The notes under the pieces are model-generated. The model was not told where the DNA came from, did not search any database, and was given only the letters and a program-made list of their open reading frames with translations. Both the position numbers and the translations under genes were made by a program. This document shows, one piece after another, positions 1 to 10,164 of a stretch of DNA of 36,532 nucleotides; within the stretch, counting starts at the first letter, position 1; every line of letters begins with the position of its first letter. The stretch comes from Spirochaetaceae bacterium (GTDB lineage: Bacteria > Spirochaetota > Spirochaetia > SZUA-6 > Bin103): contig JAPPNY010000023.1 in the NCBI GenBank assembly GCA_028818385.1, positions 1 through 36,532 on the forward strand, read 5' to 3'.

Positions 1-125
1 GTGTTTCTCCCATGCCAACGCCGGTCCGACCCGGCCGGTGAGGAAGCTTGACAATCAAGATCGGACCCCCGGCTCCGTACACTGGACGCTGCGTCGAGGC
101 GGGCTCCGCATGCGATGATCGGCGC

Positions 126-923
126 GTGCGCCGTTCCGTCGCTCGATCGTACCTGGTCGTCGCAGCCGCCGCCCTGTTCGGCGTCCTGCTGCCCTCCTCC
201 GCCGCCGCCGGAGGCGACACCGAGCGGCTCCGGCTGAACGTGTACGCCGCCTCCTCGCTCACGGACGCCTTTACGGAGATCGAGCAAACGTTCGAGGCAG
301 CCAACGACGACGTGGACGCAGCGCTCGTGTTCTCCGGGAGCCAGGTGCTGCGCCTGCAGATCGAGCAAGGCGCGCCGGCCGGCCTGTTCGCCTCGGCCGA
401 TCCCGAGCACGCGCGGGCACTGAGGCAGGCGGGGCTCCTGCGCGGCGTCCGATCCTTTGCGGTCAACGAGCTCGCGGTGATCGTGCCTCTGGACAATCCC
501 GCCGGCATCGAGTCCTTCGGCGACCTGGCCGCCGCCGAACGGCTGGTCATCGGCACCGCGAGCGTCCCGGTCGGCCGCTACACCCGTGTGGCGCTGCGCC
601 GCTCCGCTGCGGCTCTGGGCGCGGAGTTCGAGGCGACCGTGCTGGCGCACGTGGTCTCCCTGGAGAACAACGTGCGGCTGGTGCGGGCCAAGGTGGAGCT
701 GGGCGAGGCGGACGCCGGCATCGTCTACCGCACCGACGCGGCGGCGTCCACGCGTGTGCGCACGATCCCGATTCCCGCCGCCTTCAACGAACGGGCCGAG
801 TACGTCATCGGCATCGTCCCCAACGGCGGCGGTGCGGAGCCGGCCGAACGATGGATCGCCTTCCTGCTCTCCCCGGAGGGCCAGGCGATCCTGCACGCGC
901 ACGGGTTTCTGGCCCCCTTTTGA
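126..923 (+). CDS. modA: Molybdate ABC transporter substrate-binding protein ModA
   Basis: Periplasmic molybdate/tungstate-binding protein that feeds the ModBC permease. A Sec signal peptide is visible (RRSV then a hydrophobic run ending AAAGG). The mature start [13 protein letters not shown] is the typical ModA opening, followed by FSGSQ with the conserved Ser of the oxyanion site, then FASAD, the [12 protein letters not shown] stretch and a C-terminal [11 protein letters not shown] block. Mature length near 240 residues is normal for the family. GTG at 126 puts the positively charged n-region directly before the hydrophobic core. TTG at 48 is in frame and has a better ribosome site (GAGG), but would add 26 residues unlike a signal peptide. 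The modBC fusion lies downstream, separated by one unrelated secreted-protein gene. Function is secure from family motifs; only the start is uncertain. Confidence 0.93.
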   Translation: MRRSVARSYLVVAAAALFGVLLPSSAAAGGDTERLRLNVYAASSLTDAFTEIEQTFEAANDDVDAALVFSGSQVLRLQIEQGAPAGLFASADPEHARALRQAGLLRGVRSFAVNELAVIVPLDNPAGIESFGDLAAAERLVIGTASVPVGRYTRVALRRSAAALGAEFEATVLAHVVSLENNVRLVRAKVELGEADAGIVYRTDAAASTRVRTIPIPAAFNERAEYVIGIVPNGGGAEPAERWIAFLLSPEGQAILHAHGFLAPF

Positions 924-1021
924 CATCACGCGACCGGTGGGATGTACAATCTGCGATGAAGACCACGAGGCGGCGCGGGTTGCCGCCATGGCTCGGGTTC
1001 TCCATCTCCGAGGAAAGATCG

Positions 1022-2003
1022 ATGCGCATGACCCTGTTGATTGCCGCGCTGCTTGCGCTGTCGTTCGGGCTCGTCCCGCTGGCGGCGCAGGTAACTTCCT
1101 GTAGTGCCTATTGCGATGGTTCCGAAAGGAACTGCGTTTACAAGGACGCCGGAGAGTTGGAAGACACCCACATCGTGAACAGATTCATCCGCTCCGTCGC
1201 GGCCGGGGACCAAGGCGGATTGGCCGAAATCGTCTCGTTTCCGCTACCGAGAAACTATCCGCTTCCAAGCATTCAGACAGCGCAGGAGTTCGTGCAGCTC
1301 TATGACGAGATGATCGATGAGGAGTTCACCCGGACGATCGCGGCGTCAGATCAATACGACTGCGGCCGGCAAGGATGGCGCCCACTCTCCATCGTACGCA
1401 GCGATGCGAACGAACCCGAGCGGGGTGGAGTCCCACTCGTATGGTTCGATGCCGGTGGCAACGTTGCGAGGATCTGGCATGAGACCGAGATCGCGAGCCG
1501 AAGGCGCACGCAGCTCGTTGAAGTAGAGCGAAACCAGTTGCATCCCAGCCTGAGCGAGTATGTCTATCCGGTCCTGGAGTGGGAGACGTGCACGCACCGC
1601 GTCCGAATAGACGATCTTGGCAATGCGTTCAGATATGCTGCCTGGAGGGTGGATCGATTCCGGAACGACGAGCCGGATATCGTGATGAAGAACGGTGAGC
1701 TTGTCTCGGAAGGCACCGAAGGACATCGCTATTTCATTTTTCAGAACAGTGAGTACAAATACCTCGTCTATGCCGGTTCCCCGTACTACCGCGACTTTGC
1801 GGGATTCGTCCAGGTCTTCAGGACCGCCGCCGAACCGCTATTGGACGAGACGGGAGACAGGAGAACGACGGTCGAAGACTGGCACGTTCGCGTCCAGGAA
1901 GTAACGAGAGGGCTGTTTCATGAAGAACCAATACTGGATGAGCCCGTTGTGAATAGAGAGGACAGAGGGACAAGAGGCACTTACACGCGGATTTCCTCAT
2001 GCG

Positions 2004-2011
<8 letters not shown>
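1022..2011 (+). CDS. Secreted protein of unknown family inside the mod operon
   Basis: I do not recognise the family. ATG at 1022 is preceded by a clear GAGGAAAG ribosome site and begins a signal peptide ([23 protein letters not shown], cleavage probably after AAQ). The mature protein of about 307 residues is soluble-looking and rich in aromatic and acidic residues, with several cysteines near the start (SCSAYC, RNC) and more at the middle and end, consistent with a disulfide-bonded exported protein. No catalytic motif stands out. It lies 98 bases after modA and its stop overlaps the GTG start of modBC by 8 bases, so it is probably co-transcribed. Base composition is visibly less GC-rich than modA and modBC on either side, suggesting a later insertion into the operon. 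No role in molybdate uptake is implied by sequence. Confidence 0.85.
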
Positions 2012-3668
<1,657 letters not shown>

Positions 3669-3700
3669 CCGGCGGCCTCCTTTCGGCCCGGCTCCGCCGG
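3669..3700 (+). repeat. Weak inverted repeat after modBC
   Basis: A 7-bp inverted repeat, CCGGCGG at 3669-3675 and CCGCCGG at 3694-3700, starts at the last base of the modBC stop codon. The loop is 18 bases and no T-tract follows (CGCTTGATTC), so it is at best a poor rho-independent terminator. It is the only stem-like structure between modBC and the next gene. Confidence 0.3.
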
Positions 3701-3741
3701 CGCTTGATTCACCCCGTCCCCGGCGCGCAAGGTTCCGGCCA

Positions 3742-5469
3742 ATGGCCCGCACCACGCTTCGCATCAGCGAACCGATGCCGGCGCCGCACTGGGCGCTGCT
3801 CGAACGGCAACTGCTCGACGCGATCACGGACGCCTACCTGGAGTTCTACGACCGCTACTTCGACCCGCGCGGATACCTGCTGTGCGTGCCGCGCTGGGGC
3901 GCGCTGGACGGCGCCGACGACGCGGCAGAGAACGTCGACGGCCTGACCGACCTGTACGCGCTGGGCGCGCCGCAGGTACTGCTGGACCGCTACCGCACCG
4001 GCATCAACGGGCACATCCGGCAGTACACGGAGGCTCGCTCGCCGTCCACGGAGTTGGCGAAGGACGGCATGTACTTCCGCGAGTTCCCGACCAGCATGGA
4101 CTGGCTGCACAACGGCGAGGGCTACCATCCGCTGTTCCAGGAGGGGTTGTGCGACCCCGACGACCCCACGTGGCAGGCGCGCATGCGCCGCTTCGCCGGC
4201 TTCTACCTGGGCGACGACCCGCTGGCCCCCAACTACGACCCCGAGCACCGCGTCATCCGCAGCCTCATGAACGGCAGTCGGGGGCCGGTGACGCGCCGCG
4301 CGGAGCTGGCCGACTGGGCGGGCGAGCCGTTCGAGCCCGGCCGCTTCAGGCCCAACCGCTGGCACCGAACCTACGAGGACTACCTCGAGCACTTCTCCAC
4401 CTACCGCAATGTCGTCGGCGACAACCCGTGCAACCTGAGCGCCACGGCGATGGCCTTCCAGACCTACCTGTTCTCGGGCGAGGAGCGCTATCGCGACTGG
4501 ATCCTGGGCTACGTGGACGCCTGGGTGGAGCGCATGGCCGCCAACGACGGCATCATCCCCTCCAACGTTGGGCTGGACGGCATCATCGGATCCGCGGCCG
4601 GCGGGCGCTGGTGGGGCGGCACCTACGGATGGAGCCACACGCTCACCGGCGGCCCGGTGGTGCGCCACACGCCGCGCCACCTGGGCCGCAGCATCCACGG
4701 CTTCGCCATGGCGATGATGCTCACCGGCGACCGCGGCTACCTCGAGCCGTGGCGGACCATGGTCGATCGGATCAACGGCATCGCCCGCACCGAGGACGGC
4801 AGGACCGTCTACCCGCAGATGCACGGCGACGACGGTTGGTACGCCTGGTCGCCCGAGCCGTTTCAGCACGCGGCGAGCGAGCTGCGCTACTGGAGCCGCC
4901 CGGTCGGCGACCTGGGACGCACGCCGTGGCTGACTTACCTTGCAGGCGAGGATACCGACTACCCGGTGCGGGCGCTGCAGGACGAGCTGGCGCGCGTGCG
5001 CCGGCAGCTCCGGGAGATGGACGAGGATCCCACCACGCCCGACACACGCATGTCCGAGAACCCCAACGGCCTGAACCCCGCGAACGCGCAGGCGCTGGTG
5101 GAATTGATGGCCGGCGGGCTCGGCGACGGCCTTGCCTCAGGCATGCCGCTGCACGCCTGCGTCCGCTACTTCGACCGCGGCGCCCGCCGGCCCGGGCTGC
5201 CTCCGCAGGCGGCGGCGCTGGTGGAGGGGATGACGGACGGCTCGGTGGACCTCACCCTGGTCAACCTGGACCCCGGACGGCCATGCTCGATCGTGGTGCA
5301 GGCGGGAACCTACGGCGAGCATCGGTTCGGGCAGGCCGAGACCGGCGGCGCGACGCTGCCGGTCGGCGGGTCGGCGGTCGACGTGCACCTCGATCCGGGC
5401 GCCGGCGCGCGCATCTCGTTCACGCTGGAGCGGTTCGCGGCGCGCCCTACCCTCGCCCGGCCCTGGTGA
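3742..5469 (+). CDS. Large protein of unknown family, possible six-hairpin (alpha/alpha) fold
   Basis: I do not recognise a named family. The 575-residue protein has no signal peptide. Its first two thirds show repeated aromatic-rich helical hairpins (WLHNGEGYHPLFQ, NPCNLSATAMAFQTYLFSG, RYRDWILGYVDAW, GGRWWGGTYGWSH, GRSIHGFAMAMMLTGDRGYLEPW), a pattern common in (alpha/alpha)6-toroid carbohydrate-active enzymes. The last 90 residues (SVDLTLVNLDPGRPCSIVVQAG...VDVHLDPGAGARISFTL) read like a beta-sandwich domain. Together this suggests a glycan-acting hydrolase or lyase, which is inference only. It is followed after 13 bases by a flavoprotein and then a Gfo/Idh/MocA dehydrogenase, so a role in breakdown of an unusual sugar or uronate is plausible. 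A TTTGAC-like promoter was not found in the 73-base gap after modBC. Confidence 0.88.
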   Translation: MARTTLRISEPMPAPHWALLERQLLDAITDAYLEFYDRYFDPRGYLLCVPRWGALDGADDAAENVDGLTDLYALGAPQVLLDRYRTGINGHIRQYTEARSPSTELAKDGMYFREFPTSMDWLHNGEGYHPLFQEGLCDPDDPTWQARMRRFAGFYLGDDPLAPNYDPEHRVIRSLMNGSRGPVTRRAELADWAGEPFEPGRFRPNRWHRTYEDYLEHFSTYRNVVGDNPCNLSATAMAFQTYLFSGEERYRDWILGYVDAWVERMAANDGIIPSNVGLDGIIGSAAGGRWWGGTYGWSHTLTGGPVVRHTPRHLGRSIHGFAMAMMLTGDRGYLEPWRTMVDRINGIARTEDGRTVYPQMHGDDGWYAWSPEPFQHAASELRYWSRPVGDLGRTPWLTYLAGEDTDYPVRALQDELARVRRQLREMDEDPTTPDTRMSENPNGLNPANAQALVELMAGGLGDGLASGMPLHACVRYFDRGARRPGLPPQAAALVEGMTDGSVDLTLVNLDPGRPCSIVVQAGTYGEHRFGQAETGGATLPVGGSAVDVHLDPGAGARISFTLERFAARPTLARPW

Positions 5470-5482
5470 ATAACCTGCCCTG

Positions 5483-6661
5483 GTGAAGCACATGCAACGA
5501 ACGGCGGACGCGGTGATTATCGGCGGCGGCATCATGGGTGCTGCCTGCGGCCACTTCCTGGCCAAGGCCGGCATCGGCTCGGTGGTGCTGCTGGAGCGGC
5601 GCACCCTCGCTGCGGTCTCCACCGGCCACTCGGCGGCCAACGTGCGCTGCTCCTACTCCAACAAGGTGACCGTGGAGCTGGCGCTGCGGGCCATGGACAT
5701 GTTCGAGAACGACCGGGAGGAACTGGGCGGGCCCACCGGGTTCCGGCGCACCGGCCAGCTCATCCTGTACGGACCCGAGCACGTGGAAATCGGCCGGCAG
5801 GTGCTGGCCAACGAGGACCGGTTCGGCACCGGCACTCGCGAGATATCGGTCGACGACGTGGCGGAGATCGCGCCGCAGCTCTCCACGCACGGGATCGCCA
5901 TCGCCTGCCATCAACCCAGGGCCGGCTACGCCGACCCGGTCCGGACCACGCGCACCCTGGTCGAGGCGGCGGAGCCGGCCGGGCTGAGCGCGCACGAGGG
6001 GGTCGGCGCACGCGGCATCGTGACGGCCGGCGGACACGTCACCGCAGTGGAAACCGATCAGGGCCGCATCGACACGCCGCTCGTGGTCAACGCCGCGGGG
6101 CCGTGGGGCGGCCCGGTCGGAGCCACCTCGGGCTTGGCGTACTCCATCCGCTGGAGCCGCGAGTCCGACCTGGTGATGGAACTTCCGGCCGGCTTCGGCG
6201 CGCTCCCGATCGTTGCCGACCCGATCTGTCACATCTACTTCCGGCCGCACGGCGAGGACGGGCTGCTGGTGGGACTCGACTATCCCAAGGAGCTGGAGCC
6301 GCTTGACATCGACGACTACGACACCGGCCTGGATGATAGCACGCGCGAACGGATCGAGACCGGCCTGTTTCTCAGGCTGCCGCAGCTCCGCGGCGCGCGG
6401 CTGGTGAAGGGATGGGCGTCGATCTATACGATCACCGACGACTGGCACCCCGTGGTGGGCGCGGAGCCGGAGCTTGCCGGCTACTACGCCTGCTTCGGCG
6501 GAAGTGGGCACGGCTTCAAGCTGGGCGCCCCGATCGGCGAGTCGCTGGCGGCCGAGATCACCGGCGGGACGCCGCGCATCGACCTCCGCGCGCTGCGGCC
6601 GACCCGATTCGCCGAGGGCCAGCCGATCACCTCCGCCTGGGGGTCGGGCAACCGGGCATGA
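5483..6661 (+). CDS. FAD-dependent oxidoreductase, DAO (glycine/D-amino-acid oxidase-like) family
   Basis: Soluble flavoprotein of the DadA/sarcosine-oxidase-beta type, expected to oxidise a secondary amine, amino acid or similar substrate. The Rossmann FAD motif GGGIMG is at residues 14-19, followed by E38 that would bind the adenosine ribose (LLERR). TGHSAANVR is the isoalloxazine-side loop, NAAGPW the second FAD contact, and GGSGHGFKLGPxxG-type ending (GGSGHGFKLGAPIGESLA) is the family's C-terminal FAD motif. Length 392 residues is normal. GTG 5483 or ATG 5492 could start it; the decamer CCCTGGTGAA occurs at 5461-5470 across the previous stop and again at 5478-5487 across this start. Its stop overlaps the ATG of the next gene (ATGA), so the pair is translationally coupled. 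Substrate cannot be read from sequence. Confidence 0.93.
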   Translation: MKHMQRTADAVIIGGGIMGAACGHFLAKAGIGSVVLLERRTLAAVSTGHSAANVRCSYSNKVTVELALRAMDMFENDREELGGPTGFRRTGQLILYGPEHVEIGRQVLANEDRFGTGTREISVDDVAEIAPQLSTHGIAIACHQPRAGYADPVRTTRTLVEAAEPAGLSAHEGVGARGIVTAGGHVTAVETDQGRIDTPLVVNAAGPWGGPVGATSGLAYSIRWSRESDLVMELPAGFGALPIVADPICHIYFRPHGEDGLLVGLDYPKELEPLDIDDYDTGLDDSTRERIETGLFLRLPQLRGARLVKGWASIYTITDDWHPVVGAEPELAGYYACFGGSGHGFKLGAPIGESLAAEITGGTPRIDLRALRPTRFAEGQPITSAWGSGNRA

Positions 6662-7686
6662 GCGACCGCGCTCGGCCAGAGTACGATCCCGAGGTCCGCG
6701 AGGGCCCGAGCCGGCACCCGACCGGCTCACGGGGAGCCCCGCCGGTGGCGCCGCCCCGTTCGACGATCCGGCTGGGCGTCATCGGCTACATGGGCCCGGA
6801 GAACGCCCACCCCTTCTCGTGGTCGGCGATCGTCAACGGCAGCTACAACGCGGACGTGATGCCGCTCTACGCCAACAAGCGGATCGCGACCTACCTGGAT
6901 GCCAACCGCGACTCGCTCGGCATCGACGGAGCCCGGGTGACCCATGTCTGGACGCAGGACCGGGTGATCTCCGAGCGGATCGTCGCCGCCAGCCGCGTGC
7001 CGCACATCGCGCCCGAGCCGCGGGCCATGGTGGATGCGGTGGACGCCGTTCTGATCGCGCGTGACGATCCGGAGAGTCACGCCGCTCTGGCGCAGCCGTT
7101 CCTGGATGCGGGCATGCCGGTGCTGGTCGACAAGCCGCTGGCTGCCACCGAGTCCGACCTGGCCTTCTTCGCCGATCAGGCGCGCGCCGGCCGCCTGATC
7201 ATGTCCTGTTCGTCGATGCGCTACGCCCCCGAGGTGCGCGTGCTCAAGGAGGCGGCGGCAACGCTCGGCCCGGTGCGCCTGGTGGCGGCCGTCGGCGTCA
7301 AGGATTGGGTGAGCTACGGCGTGCACGTCCTGGAGGCGATCTGCACGGTGCTCGACGACCCGCGCGCGCTACGCGTCCGCCTCGACTCGTTCGGGCACGG
7401 CGAGGTCGCGGAGATCGAGTTCGACGGCGGCGCCATCGCGACCATCCATCAGCTCCGCAACACCGCGCCGACGATGCAACTGCACCTGTACGGCGAAGGT
7501 GGCTCCCGTTCCGAGGAGCTGGACGGGCTGTTCGCCGCCCATCGCGGCATGCTCCAGCAGTTCATCCGCTCGGTCACCGAGGGCAAGGCCAGACTGCCGT
7601 TCGAAGTGACCCGCAACGTGATCGGCATCCTGCTGGCCGGCCTGCAGAGCAAGGACCGGGACGGAGCCTGGGTCAAGCCGGCCTGA
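6658..7686 (+). CDS. Gfo/Idh/MocA-family oxidoreductase
   Basis: NAD(P)-dependent dehydrogenase of the glucose-fructose oxidoreductase/inositol dehydrogenase superfamily. The dinucleotide fold begins with RLGVIGYMG (a variant of GxGxxG), DAVLIARDDPESH follows, and VLVDKPLAAT is the EKP motif with Asp for Glu. The C-terminal half has the mixed-sheet domain ending in a helix typical of the family (MLQQFIRSVTEGKARLPFEVTRNVIGILLAGLQS). The start at 6658 overlaps the flavoprotein stop. GTG 6745, behind GGGGAG, is an alternative that removes a disordered 29-residue leader. It ends at 7686 with the stop of the convergent fusion gene beginning at the next base. With the two genes before it this is probably a short catabolic operon for a sugar-like compound (inference). 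Confidence 0.92.
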   Translation: MSDRARPEYDPEVREGPSRHPTGSRGAPPVAPPRSTIRLGVIGYMGPENAHPFSWSAIVNGSYNADVMPLYANKRIATYLDANRDSLGIDGARVTHVWTQDRVISERIVAASRVPHIAPEPRAMVDAVDAVLIARDDPESHAALAQPFLDAGMPVLVDKPLAATESDLAFFADQARAGRLIMSCSSMRYAPEVRVLKEAAATLGPVRLVAAVGVKDWVSYGVHVLEAICTVLDDPRALRVRLDSFGHGEVAEIEFDGGAIATIHQLRNTAPTMQLHLYGEGGSRSEELDGLFAAHRGMLQQFIRSVTEGKARLPFEVTRNVIGILLAGLQSKDRDGAWVKPA

Positions 7687-10059
7687 TCAGGTTCGGACGG
7701 CGGCCTCCACGCGGGGCCTGACCCTGGTCGGATCGGTGAGGCGGGCGAAGCCGGGGCTGGCCACCAGCCCCTCAATCCGATCGGTCACGTCGCCGGCGCG
7801 CAGGGCGTCGGCGATCTCGGCGAACACCGGGTCCATCGCCTCCGCGTACTCGTCGATCACCTCTTCCGTGTGCGGCAGCGACACGAACATGCCGCCGGTG
7901 GACAGGAAGCCGCGCTGCAGCATCAGCCGGATGTAGAGCGTCACCAGCTCCTGTGACTGCTCGTGCTCGAAGCGCACGTGCGGGTGCTCGTCGATGTCGC
8001 CCTCGCGGACCAGCGGCACGCCGTGCCGCTCCGCGGCGCCCAGCACTGCCGCCAGGTAGCGGCGGCCGATATGCCCGCAGTGCGCCGGCAGATCGATGCG
8101 CATCATCTTCTGGAGCACCGCCTTGGCGGCCACGAAGCCGACCCCCTCGGTCCAGTAGGTGCTGGAAATGAACGACCGGTGCGCGCCCTCCATGCCGGCG
8201 GCGGAGCCGATCACGGCGGCCATCGGATGGCCGTTGCCGAGCGACTTGGCGAAGATCGCCAGGTCCGGCTCCACGCCGTAGCGCAGGTGGGCGCCGCCGC
8301 GCGCCAGGCGCCAGCCCAGCGAAACCTCGTCGAACACCAGCAGGGCGCCGACGCGCCGGGTCTCGGCGCGCACGTGCTCCAGAAAGCCGGGCGGCGGGTG
8401 ATGCATCCGGCACGGCTCCATGACCACGCCCGCCAGGCGGTCGCCGTGTTCGGCGATCAGCCGGTCGAAGGCCTCGACGTCGCCGTAGTGGAAGGTCAGG
8501 TTGGTGCCGCGCAGCTCGGGCGGCACGCCGACCGGCTCCAGGCCGGTGGCCAGGTGTCCCTCCAGCGCGTCGTCGCCGCCCACGTTGGCGGCCAGGTACC
8601 AATCGTGCCAGCCGTGGTAGCCGCAGATCGCCAGCAGCGAACGGCCCGTGGTGGAGCGCGCGATGCGGGCGCCGATCGAGCAGATCTCGCCACCCGACCG
8701 CGCGTAGCGCACCTTCTCCGCCCAGGGATGGAGCTCGCACAGGAGCTCGGCGACCTCCATCTCCTCGCGCGAGTTGAGCATCGAGTAGCTGCCGAGCGCC
8801 ACGCGCCGCATGACCGCGCGCGTCACGTCGGGGTCGCGGTAGCCGAGCGCGGCGGCGCCGATGCCGTGATGGCCCACGTCCCGGAACCGCCGGCCGGACT
8901 CGTCCCAGACGTCGATGCCGCGCGCTTCGCGGAAGTACGGCGGCCATGCCCCCGGCGCCATGTTGTCCGGGTTCTTGGACTGGAGCTGCGTGCCGCCGGG
9001 GATGAGCTCCTTGGCGCGGGTGAACAGGCGCTGGCCGAGCTCGGGATCGTCCTCCTGGAAACCCAGCAGGCGCATGGTGTTGTCGTGGAAGATGTCGGCG
9101 AGATCGCGCTCGTCGAGGTTCATCAGGTCGGCGGCGGTCAGCACGGCGCGGATCCCCTCGATGCCGACCTGCGCGGGCGTCTCGTCCGGGAAATCCCACC
9201 GCTCGACCCGGTCGGTGACCACCCAGGCGAAGTTGGTCCCCAGGCTGATCGGGCGGCCACGCTGATGGGAGATCGGGTAATCGGTGCCGAACAGCAGCCG
9301 GCGCGGACCGAGCTCGCGCAGAACCGCCACCAGCGCCTCCGGCTCGCAGATGGCCGAGGTGTCGAACCAGACGTTCTCCAGGCCGCTCAGGGAGCCGATG
9401 CCGGCGACGGTGTTGGGCGCGTAGAAGCCGCGCGCCGCGTGCGCCAGGACCAGGCGTGCGTTGGGGTAGCGTTCGCAGTGCTCGCGCACCTCCCGCTGGT
9501 TGCCCGGATCGGCCAGCGCCGCATCGCGCATCAGGTGCAGGGTGATGAACCAGCCGCGCTCGTGCGCCTGCTGCCACACCCATTCGGGCAGGAACTGCGA
9601 CGGCGCCGCCTGCTGCGGGTCGCCGGGGCCGGTGGCGTAGCACCAGTAGACCTTGAAGCCGCCGATCGCCGGCTCCGCCAGCGCGTCGATCCCGTCCGGG
9701 TCGCACTCCGGCGTGGCCAGCAAGGCGGCGCGGATGCCGTCGTGGCCGCGGGTGGCCTCCACGACGAAGCGGTTGACCTCCGCCGTGTCCGACGAGCGGT
9801 TGGGATACGGCAGGATCAGCGCGCCGTGCAGACGGTCTGCGCCGCCGACGAGGGTGCCGACGTGCGACCGCCACTCCTCGATGCCGCTGTCGGCCGGGCC
9901 GGGCGCGATGAAATCCGGGACCGGATCCAGGTGCGCGGTGCGGTAGATGTGCGCGTGTCCGTCGGCGATGCGATCCGGCAGCCGGCCGACCAGCTCGGCC
10001 AGCAGCGAGCGGTCGGCGTCGGTCTGGTGCCAGCCGTGCCGTGGGGGTGTGCTGTTCAT
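7687..10059 (-). CDS. Amidohydrolase-class III aminotransferase fusion protein
   Basis: A 790-residue two-enzyme polypeptide. Residues about 25-335 form a metal-dependent TIM-barrel amidohydrolase (amidohydro_2 type): DGHAHIY with H35 and H37 as metal ligands, ITLHLMRDA, LVLAHAARGF and LLFGTDYPIS carrying the catalytic Asp. Residues about 345-775 are a PLP enzyme like glutamate-1-semialdehyde aminomutase/class III aminotransferases: RAKELIPGGTQ opening, CGYHGWHDWY, the cofactor Asp in LLVFDEVSLGWR, and the Schiff-base Lys K605 in AKSLGNGHPMAA. ATG 10059 is the first Met after which homology begins; upstream in-frame codons are only the antisense of the neighbouring oxygenase gene. No ribosome site is obvious. 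Known families are normally separate proteins; the fusion suggests that hydrolysis of a cyclic or amide substrate and amine transfer are consecutive steps (inference). Confidence 0.93.
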   Translation of the reverse strand: MNSTPPRHGWHQTDADRSLLAELVGRLPDRIADGHAHIYRTAHLDPVPDFIAPGPADSGIEEWRSHVGTLVGGADRLHGALILPYPNRSSDTAEVNRFVVEATRGHDGIRAALLATPECDPDGIDALAEPAIGGFKVYWCYATGPGDPQQAAPSQFLPEWVWQQAHERGWFITLHLMRDAALADPGNQREVREHCERYPNARLVLAHAARGFYAPNTVAGIGSLSGLENVWFDTSAICEPEALVAVLRELGPRRLLFGTDYPISHQRGRPISLGTNFAWVVTDRVERWDFPDETPAQVGIEGIRAVLTAADLMNLDERDLADIFHDNTMRLLGFQEDDPELGQRLFTRAKELIPGGTQLQSKNPDNMAPGAWPPYFREARGIDVWDESGRRFRDVGHHGIGAAALGYRDPDVTRAVMRRVALGSYSMLNSREEMEVAELLCELHPWAEKVRYARSGGEICSIGARIARSTTGRSLLAICGYHGWHDWYLAANVGGDDALEGHLATGLEPVGVPPELRGTNLTFHYGDVEAFDRLIAEHGDRLAGVVMEPCRMHHPPPGFLEHVRAETRRVGALLVFDEVSLGWRLARGGAHLRYGVEPDLAIFAKSLGNGHPMAAVIGSAAGMEGAHRSFISSTYWTEGVGFVAAKAVLQKMMRIDLPAHCGHIGRRYLAAVLGAAERHGVPLVREGDIDEHPHVRFEHEQSQELVTLYIRLMLQRGFLSTGGMFVSLPHTEEVIDEYAEAMDPVFAEIADALRAGDVTDRIEGLVASPGFARLTDPTRVRPRVEAAVRT

Positions 10060-10164
10060 GAGGTATCTCACGCCCGAAACCCGCCAGGCGTCAACGGGAG
10101 CCGCCCGCGCGGGCGCCGCCGGCCACCGTTGACCCTGCACCGCCGGCCACGGGAAGCTGACCGC
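10060..10164. promoter_or_regulatory. Divergent intergenic region between fusion enzyme and oxygenase
   Basis: The 105 bases between two divergent genes must hold both promoters if each is transcribed independently. I see no convincing -35/-10 pair and no palindromic operator. The assignment rests only on gene orientation. Confidence 0.3.

Noticed and set aside
5461..5487. Direct repeat CCCTGGTGAA flanking the flavoprotein start
   Set aside because: Ten bases once duplicated around stop and start; probably chance or a small slip, with no regulatory meaning visible.
7963..10164. A 2.2 kb open frame upstream of the first oxygenase
   Set aside because: It is antisense to the amidohydrolase-aminotransferase gene, whose motifs are complete. 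Long antisense frames are expected at this GC.
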